A stretch of DNA of 64,000 nucleotides from Flavobacteriales bacterium UBA6770 (lineage in GTDB: Bacteria > Bacteroidota > Bacteroidia > Flavobacteriales_G > Salibacteraceae): contig CAJIZH010000004.1 of NCBI GenBank assembly GCA_905181875.1, positions 62,001 through 126,000 on the forward strand, in the 5' to 3' direction. Below the pieces are notes generated by a model. That model was not told the origin of the DNA and searched no databases. It saw only the letters and a program-made list of their open reading frames with translations. Positions 58,301 to 64,000 of this stretch are shown here, piece by piece. The translations under genes and the position numbers were made by a program. Positions within the stretch are counted from its first letter, which is position 1; every line of letters starts with the position of its first letter.

Positions 58301-60570
58301 TTCCACCTAGTTGCACGACAAATCGCGGTGAGATAAAAATTAATTCAGGTGGAATAGATGGTCCATTTAAATTCAGTATCGATAGTGGGAATACCTTTCA
58401 GCTAGATAGTAATTTTATAAACCTTTCGGCTAACGATTATTTTGTTTTAGTAGAAAATATTTCAGGCTGTCGATCTAAAATATTCCCAACTAGACTTTAC
58501 AATGCTGGTGCTCCTCAAATAGATTCAATAGGAGAAAGCAATGTATCGTGTTTTGATGCTAATGATGGAGTGCTTACAATATACTTTACCGGTGGCGGTG
58601 CAACACCCAACTTTAGTATTGATAGTGGAACAAGCTGGCAAGCCTCAAGCGTATTTAATAGTTTAAGTCATGGAACTTATAAAATATTGACTAGAGATAT
58701 TAACGGATGCTTATCATTTCCTAAATATGCTGAATTGATCCAACCAGAAGAATTAGTGCTTGACCTCAAAATAGAGCATGATTCCTGTTATAATCAAGGA
58801 CATGGGTTTGCTATAGTAAAAGGACTAGGCGGAACCGGAGTGATAAGGTATCAATGGGGCGGAAAGAGGCCTGGAGCTGTGCATAACCCAGTTGTAATAA
58901 ATGATTCGATTAATACGCAACTCTTTGCATATTCAACTTATAGCGCTTTAATTATTGATGCAATTGGTTGCTCTGCAGACTCTGTCTTTGCCATAAAGGA
59001 AACTTCTCAATTACAGTTTGACTCAATTTCATTATTACCAACTACTTGCCATGGCTATGATGATGGTGGTATTGTTTTAAAATTGAAAGGTGGTAACAAA
59101 GGTGATTTGTTCTTTAGCGCAGATAGCGGAAAAAATTATGTTAGCTCCATTTCATCAGCAAGACCCTATGAAGTCTATTTTAATAAAAACGTAAACCAGG
59201 TCAACTTATCTGCTGGGTCCTACCAAATTAGGTCTAAAGACACTAGAGGTTGCTTTGCTGATACTGTTCTAACTATAATTCAACCTCCAAAAATGATATT
59301 AACCACACCACAAGATTCTTTTAAAATATGTGTGTCCAATTGCACTAAAATGGAGGTCAATTCTGTTGGTGGTAATTCGGTTTCTCACAAATTTCACTGG
59401 ACACCTTCAATTAATCAATCTAATATCGTGAATGTTTGCCCAAAAGCGGATTTGATTTATATAGTTTATTCCAGTGATGATAATGGCTGTTCTTCTAATT
59501 CACTTCAAATGAAAGTCAACTTTTTTGATTCATTATCTGTTGAGATTCTTGGTGATTCTGTATTGTGTAAAAATGATAATTTGACTTTAAGAGCTATTCC
59601 AAAGGGCGGAACCGGCTATAGCTACAAGTACAATTGGCTACCCTTCAATGATTTGAATAATGCGTTTATTCAAACTATTATTGCCTCGCCAACTCAAACA
59701 ACTTCATACACTACACGATTAAGTGATTCTTGTGGCTCTCCTTTTGCCGAGGACAAGCATACGTTAAGAATATTGGAACTGCCAAAAGCAGATTTTAAAG
59801 TAGATATTCAAAAAGGTTGCGTTCCGCACCAGGTGTATTTTGAAAACCGTTCTATTAATTCTTCTATCTGCTCTTGGAATATAGAAGGACACTCCAATCT
59901 TATATCATGCAACCCAATTTCGAAAAGTTTTTCAATTCCAGGTACCTATGATGTTCGCTTAAGAGTAATTTCTCTTGATGGCTGTGTCGATTCACTTTTA
60001 AAATCAGATTTCATAACAGCATACCCATTACCTCAGCCAAATTTCACTGCATTTCCAAACCCAACTACTACCATAAATACTACGATCAAATTTAGAGATT
60101 TATCAGAAGGTAAGCTCGTCTCATGGAAATGGAATTTCGCAAGCATTGATACCTCTTTAAGAACTAATCCTTCATTTCGTTTTTCTGATACTGAAAAAGG
60201 AGAATATTTTGTGCGTTTAGATGTCGTTGACATTAACAATTGTACTGATTTTCTGATTGAAAAAATCATAATTGACCCTCATTTTAGTCTGTTTATTCCA
60301 AACTCATTTTCACCAAATGGCGATGGTGTAAATGATACATGGAAACCAGTATCACTTGGTTACGATTACGATTTCTATAATGTACAGGTTTTTGATCGCT
60401 GGGGTCAGCTAATGTTCATAAGTGCGAATCCTTACGAAAGCTGGGATGGATTGTCTCAGGACGGAAAAGAAATTCCCGTAGGTATTTATTCGTACCGCGT
60501 TGCAATTGGAACAGACTCCTCCAAAAAGCACAACCATGAACGTTTAGGAAAAATTACATTAACTAGATAG
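55366..60570 (+). CDS. Giant secreted adhesin-like protein with PKD and SprB-like repeats and gliding motility-associated C-terminal domain
   Basis: 1734 aa; repeats FSIDSGNTFQ.../FSIDSGTSWQ.../FSADSGKNYV...; PKD-like KGCVPHQVYFENRS; C-term FIPNSFSPNGDGVNDTWKPVSLGYDYDFYNVQVFDRWGQLMF. Confidence 0.87.
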   Translation: MKSLLKVFIFICLSFSVKFTEAANPAGGNITYRYVGPGATAGSHIYYIEVSIFQDCQNLSIRPTTLKMDATCATTTTNYTLNYVPFVAPIPYPFGGPYRAITLYNRLDGEEVSDLCDNILDPGTSANSSCRQGGTPGYIKFIYAGNITLNACNFWTFGVNAGCCRANSLTLTAASRSIYLEAQYNNTGFPTNSAPQFSSLLKSFPSGCVNQQVSYGVGAIDPDGDSLVYILSCAKTGVSTCSNYNTGYSALKPAPRITLDSLTGLIKFKPSLTGKYVVAFWVKEYERCTGIWKGQILRDITFIINTCTNKVPKDISGISNITGKNASKLDSFKIQVCNGTTITFNDTILDPDTADTLYFKSNYKDAMPGSTMRVISLQKNEAVVEFTWKVDLANDPLRSFFVEYNDNSCNFPGHGLSVFEIQIVNSTQVGGDQAICKGDTSIMTASGGIKYEWQSLYGDSLIFSGPKQNIFGDTNANDTNKTVRFVPKNTTLIEVWSDLNLGCRKVYSCADRDTIKIISAPTFSLKTSNDTLLCHTDSNAFVEVIPDSAQFTYSYNWEPKDRLSSSRISKPKFSSSINTNLLITVTSDSGCVKYESIQIDITLRMPDTVSIIPSISPLCGGLPTILYPKLGRQPTKCDTTKIQCVGARAHKTSSDTSNVNGSGATGSTANWPCPYGGASASSRQQYLYTAAELNALGIYSGTIDGLGFNVTNPKGADFNNYTIKLKCMPISFKALNGIQGAAITVFTPKNVTPIKGWNMHHFDLNYDYDGISNLLVEICYDNTSIGSNSSAAVAYSPTTFNSVSGAISNTGACTNQFLSLMSWVNRPTLQLSFCGVRDTSEFTYIWSPSSNLDSSTIISPTLNSDSTITIQLQYTDTFGKCTDSTSIILDVVNITLPKDTIICPGDSILLIPIINSSCTRKKFTWSNTQFLSNPNIINPWAKPDSTSLFVLSYRDSCGCIISDSMLVFVDSIKPTILIVPPSCTTNRGEIKINSGGIDGPFKFSIDSGNTFQLDSNFINLSANDYFVLVENISGCRSKIFPTRLYNAGAPQIDSIGESNVSCFDANDGVLTIYFTGGGATPNFSIDSGTSWQASSVFNSLSHGTYKILTRDINGCLSFPKYAELIQPEELVLDLKIEHDSCYNQGHGFAIVKGLGGTGVIRYQWGGKRPGAVHNPVVINDSINTQLFAYSTYSALIIDAIGCSADSVFAIKETSQLQFDSISLLPTTCHGYDDGGIVLKLKGGNKGDLFFSADSGKNYVSSISSARPYEVYFNKNVNQVNLSAGSYQIRSKDTRGCFADTVLTIIQPPKMILTTPQDSFKICVSNCTKMEVNSVGGNSVSHKFHWTPSINQSNIVNVCPKADLIYIVYSSDDNGCSSNSLQMKVNFFDSLSVEILGDSVLCKNDNLTLRAIPKGGTGYSYKYNWLPFNDLNNAFIQTIIASPTQTTSYTTRLSDSCGSPFAEDKHTLRILELPKADFKVDIQKGCVPHQVYFENRSINSSICSWNIEGHSNLISCNPISKSFSIPGTYDVRLRVISLDGCVDSLLKSDFITAYPLPQPNFTAFPNPTTTINTTIKFRDLSEGKLVSWKWNFASIDTSLRTNPSFRFSDTEKGEYFVRLDVVDINNCTDFLIEKIIIDPHFSLFIPNSFSPNGDGVNDTWKPVSLGYDYDFYNVQVFDRWGQLMFISANPYESWDGLSQDGKEIPVGIYSYRVAIGTDSSKKHNHERLGKITLTR

Positions 60571-60579
60571 GGGTGAGTT

Positions 60580-63444
60580 TTACAACTCCAATGTTATCTG
60601 AACAGGACCTTCTGGTGGCACATCGTCGTCATCGTCGTCTTTCTTATTTTTCTTAGCAGAAGCTTTAGGTTTTTTTTTTGCCGATAGCTTTTCATCTGTA
60701 GGTTTAGATTCATCATCAACCTTATTGACGTCTGTCTTAACATCCTGTTCTAACTCTTTCTTTTCTGCTGTTTGTACGGGAGGCTTCTCTTCCGTCTTCT
60801 TTTCCTCTTGGATTTCAGTAACTACTTCTTCAACTACTAAGCTAGACACTTCTTTAACTATCTTATATTCAGCAATATAATCCTCATTTTTTTCTACTTC
60901 CGGATCTGGTATTGGAGTTAATTCTGTTACCTGCCTCACTTTTTCTGAAGACAATTTATTGCCTAGAGCCTTATACCCTTTTACAGCAATAAAGTCATGT
61001 AATTCAACAATTTCAGGCTCTTTTCTATTAGAAGCTCGTTTATCGAACTCTACTTTCACAACTGGAAAAGTATGTTTTGAAATTACTTCCAATCGAGAAT
61101 CTTCATGCTCGGTCAACAAAGATTGAGTCTTTTCGGATGACTCAAGCAAAAATCGTTTCACAAAATGTTGCCCTTTTTCTCCATCAAAATAAACCATAGA
61201 GAACACTTGTTCCCGATCATACTTATCCAGTATAATCATCTTCTCTTCAAAGTGAGTATTCAAAGATTGCAGATACATTCTGTAAGTACCATCAGACATG
61301 ACCGCAACAATTTTATCCTCTGCTTTAAACTCACCAACTAATCTTCCTCTGCCGTCAGCATTAAGTCTACTTACTGTATCATCCCACCAAATTTTTCGGG
61401 CTCCTAAAGTCGAAATTCCTTCTTCTTTAATTTCTATCTTATGCACCAAGTTCTTGGTCAAAATATTGCCCTTTGCTGTCCTTCCTTTGATTCCTATTTC
61501 AGCAAAATCAAAATCAAATTTCAAGTTCTTGATATTAGGCTTTTGCCTCAGAACTACCTTCACTACCTCTGCTTCCCCATTTCGATTAACTGACATATAA
61601 TGCAATTTACTACCAGGAGCACCAGCACTTACATGGTATTCTTTATCTCGAGTAATGGATGTTACGTCAAATCGTTTTACCATTGAATACTTCGACTTAC
61701 CATCAAAGTAAATCAAGTTATAAACTGTTCTGGTATCGCCTTTTTTCCATACGTTAATATGCGCAATGTCTTTTCCGAAAAATGCCTTGTCCGAGATTTT
61801 AGAAACCATCATTTCACCCGATTTTCTAATGACAATTATATCATCAATATCGGAACAATCACAAACAAATTCTGAATCACTCTTTTTCAAAGAGGTACCA
61901 GCAAATCCTTCTACCGTATTAACATAAAGCTTCACGTTTGCTACAGCAACTTTAGAGCGCTCAATGGTTTCAAAACTCTTTATTTCCGTCTTTCGTTCTT
62001 TCCCTTCAGAATAACGCTTTTTTAAGCCTTTGAAATAATCAATAGCATAATCTACCAGATTATCTAAATGATGCTGCACCTGAGCTAATTCCTCTTCTAA
62101 TTGAATAATAAAATTATCCGCTTTATCTGTATCATGTTTTGTAATACGACGCATTCTAATTTCAAGCAATCGCTTTACATCATCATCAGTAATAGCTCGT
62201 TTAAGATGCTGAATATGTGGTTTCAGTAATTTATGGGTTACCTCAATTGCTTCATCATAGGTTTTACCATCAAAATCGATATAGATTTTATTCTCGATAA
62301 AAAGTTTCTCTAAGTTAGAGAAATGCCATTGCTCTTCTAACTCGCCTTTGCGAATTTCTAATTCAAGCTTAAGTAAGTCTTTTGCGTGTTCAACATTCAA
62401 TTGCAAAATCTCAGTAACAGTCACAAATCGAGGTTTATCATCTTCGATTATGACCGCATTTGGTGAAATACTTACCTCACAATCGGTAAAAGCAAATAAA
62501 GCATCAATCGTCTTGTCCGGAGAAACGCCCGGTGCGAGGTGTACTTGAATTTCGCAAAACTCAGAAGTATTATCCTCAATTTTTTTAATCTTTATTTTGC
62601 CCTTATCATTGGCTTTTAGAATAGATTCAATAACTGAAGTAGTGGTCGTAGCAAAGGGCACTTCGCTTATTAACAACGTCTTTTTGTCTATTGCAGAAAT
62701 CTTTGCTCGAACACGAATTTTACCTCCACGCAATCCATCATTGTAATTGGAAATATCAACCATTCCACCTCCAAGAAAATCAGGATAAATTTTGGTTTTT
62801 CGCCCTTGCAATGAATTTATTGAAGCATCTATAATTTCAATAAAATTGTGAGGTAGAATTTTACAAGAAAGTCCAACCGCTATACCTTCTACTCCATGAG
62901 CTAACAACATTGGAAACTTAACGGGAAGCGTTGTAGGTTCTTTATTTCTTCCGTCGTATGACAGGTGCCAATCTGTAGTTTTAGCATTAAAAACTACTTC
63001 TAAAGCAAACTTTGAAAGTCTGGCTTCTATATATCTTGGAGCCGCTGCCCTATCTCCTGTTAATGTGTTTCCCCAGTTTCCCTGAGTATCAATTAATAAT
63101 TCTTTTTGCCCAAGAGCAACCAATGCGTCAGCAATAGAAGCATCTCCATGAGGGTGATACTTCATAGTGTTCCCTACAACATTTGCAACCTTGTTATATC
63201 TACCATCATCCAATTCTTTCAGAGAGTGTAAAATTCTTCGCTGAACAGGCTTAAACCCGTCATTGACATGCGGCACCGCACGTTCAAGAATAACATAAGA
63301 GGCATAATCAAGAAACCACTCTTTATACATCCCAGACACACGAATTACATCATCCTCACCTCCATTATCAATGTTATCTTGATTGTCTAAGGCTTCGAAT
63401 TCTTCGTCTTTCTCGTCTCTGTTATCTGGGGAATCTTCCGACAT
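60580..63444 (-). CDS. parC: DNA gyrase/topoisomerase IV subunit A (ParC-type)
   Basis: YASYVILERAVPHVNDGFKPVQRRILHSL, HPHGDASIADALVALGQ, GDRAAAPRYIEARLSK (catalytic Tyr). Confidence 0.9.
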   Translation of the reverse strand: MSEDSPDNRDEKDEEFEALDNQDNIDNGGEDDVIRVSGMYKEWFLDYASYVILERAVPHVNDGFKPVQRRILHSLKELDDGRYNKVANVVGNTMKYHPHGDASIADALVALGQKELLIDTQGNWGNTLTGDRAAAPRYIEARLSKFALEVVFNAKTTDWHLSYDGRNKEPTTLPVKFPMLLAHGVEGIAVGLSCKILPHNFIEIIDASINSLQGRKTKIYPDFLGGGMVDISNYNDGLRGGKIRVRAKISAIDKKTLLISEVPFATTTTSVIESILKANDKGKIKIKKIEDNTSEFCEIQVHLAPGVSPDKTIDALFAFTDCEVSISPNAVIIEDDKPRFVTVTEILQLNVEHAKDLLKLELEIRKGELEEQWHFSNLEKLFIENKIYIDFDGKTYDEAIEVTHKLLKPHIQHLKRAITDDDVKRLLEIRMRRITKHDTDKADNFIIQLEEELAQVQHHLDNLVDYAIDYFKGLKKRYSEGKERKTEIKSFETIERSKVAVANVKLYVNTVEGFAGTSLKKSDSEFVCDCSDIDDIIVIRKSGEMMVSKISDKAFFGKDIAHINVWKKGDTRTVYNLIYFDGKSKYSMVKRFDVTSITRDKEYHVSAGAPGSKLHYMSVNRNGEAEVVKVVLRQKPNIKNLKFDFDFAEIGIKGRTAKGNILTKNLVHKIEIKEEGISTLGARKIWWDDTVSRLNADGRGRLVGEFKAEDKIVAVMSDGTYRMYLQSLNTHFEEKMIILDKYDREQVFSMVYFDGEKGQHFVKRFLLESSEKTQSLLTEHEDSRLEVISKHTFPVVKVEFDKRASNRKEPEIVELHDFIAVKGYKALGNKLSSEKVRQVTELTPIPDPEVEKNEDYIAEYKIVKEVSSLVVEEVVTEIQEEKKTEEKPPVQTAEKKELEQDVKTDVNKVDDESKPTDEKLSAKKKPKASAKKNKKDDDDDDVPPEGPVQITLEL

Positions 63445-63446
63445 TC

Positions 63447-63992
63447 TTATATTCTGCTTAATTCAACATTAAAGGTTGAACCATTTAATTTTAAGGTGAT
63501 TTCGCTCGAGTAAGTTACTTCAGTTTGGTCTTCAAGAACTTCAATTAATTTCTTCTCCCATTTATTTTTCAGTTCATCGTCGCAATACATTTCTGTAAAA
63601 AAACAATTACCGCCAATGGAAATTTTCGAATCATTCAATTCGCAGTTGCAACCACCAGAATTGCATGGAGATTTGATTCCAACAGTTTTATTCTCTTCTT
63701 CAAATGTCAATTGCATGTCCCATTCTTTGTATGGTAAATCGACAATTTCTCCAAATTTAACAATGGATTGAATACGCCATTTACCAAAAACAAATGCGGT
63801 ATTTTTACTTTGAATAATTTCTGATTCAGCTAATTCAAGTGACTTAGATAATTCCTGTATTTCGCTACTTGAATTTTCAACTTTTTCAAGAACTACTGAT
63901 CGAGAAACCTCTTTTGTTTCAGATGAATTGGTATTACTTGATTTACAGCCAATAAAACCAATTAGGAAAAGGAGAAATAAAATAAATTTCAT
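63447..63992 (-). CDS. META domain-like lipoprotein
   Basis: LIGFIGCKSS lipobox; FVFGKWRIQSIVKFG...LTFEEENKTVGIKSPCNSGGCNCELNDSKISIGGNCFFTEMYCDDE. Confidence 0.6.
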   Translation of the reverse strand: MKFILFLLFLIGFIGCKSSNTNSSETKEVSRSVVLEKVENSSSEIQELSKSLELAESEIIQSKNTAFVFGKWRIQSIVKFGEIVDLPYKEWDMQLTFEEENKTVGIKSPCNSGGCNCELNDSKISIGGNCFFTEMYCDDELKNKWEKKLIEVLEDQTEVTYSSEITLKLNGSTFNVELSRI

Positions 63993-64000
63993 CTTACACA

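Overview
This 64 kb window is a compact, AT-rich chromosomal segment from a Bacteroidota member, probably Flavobacteriia-like. The assignment rests on T9SS type A and gliding-motility C-terminal sorting domains, TAnnTTTG promoter elements, DUF4835/DUF4159/DUF4476/DUF1573 proteins, and the bamD-rpoZ-coaBC-DUF4835-recN order. Most of it is housekeeping: an nqrABCDEF-apbE operon, sucC, pckA, hutH, hisS, ettA, fabI, recN, coaBC, coaE, nnr, radC, rpsT, a parC/gyrA-type topoisomerase subunit and one tRNA-Glu(TTC). There is also a partial phenylacetate (paa) catabolism cluster and several large T9SS-secreted proteins. I found no prophage, IS element, CRISPR array or obvious defence system, and no convincing new multigene system. 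The observations most worth a second look are: (1) three ATTCCC-N8-GGGAAT inverted-repeat units, identical in form to the neisserial dRS3 consensus, plus one diverged relative; (2) a 25-bp perfect palindrome in which two convergent T9SS genes overlap and encode the same C-terminal KIVI(E/Q) from both strands; (3) paaA broken by two independent +1 insertions while paaB, C, D and G are intact; (4) a methyltransferase whose N-terminal zinc-ribbon half is cut off by an in-frame TAA; (5) a 63-aa Cys-rich membrane protein next to apbE/nqr that resembles NqrM-type assembly factors; (6) a TTGTTAA/TTAACAA operator-like cluster at the pckA promoter; (7) a terminator/attenuator structure between paaC and paaD. 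All family calls are from reading translated sequence; no database search was run.
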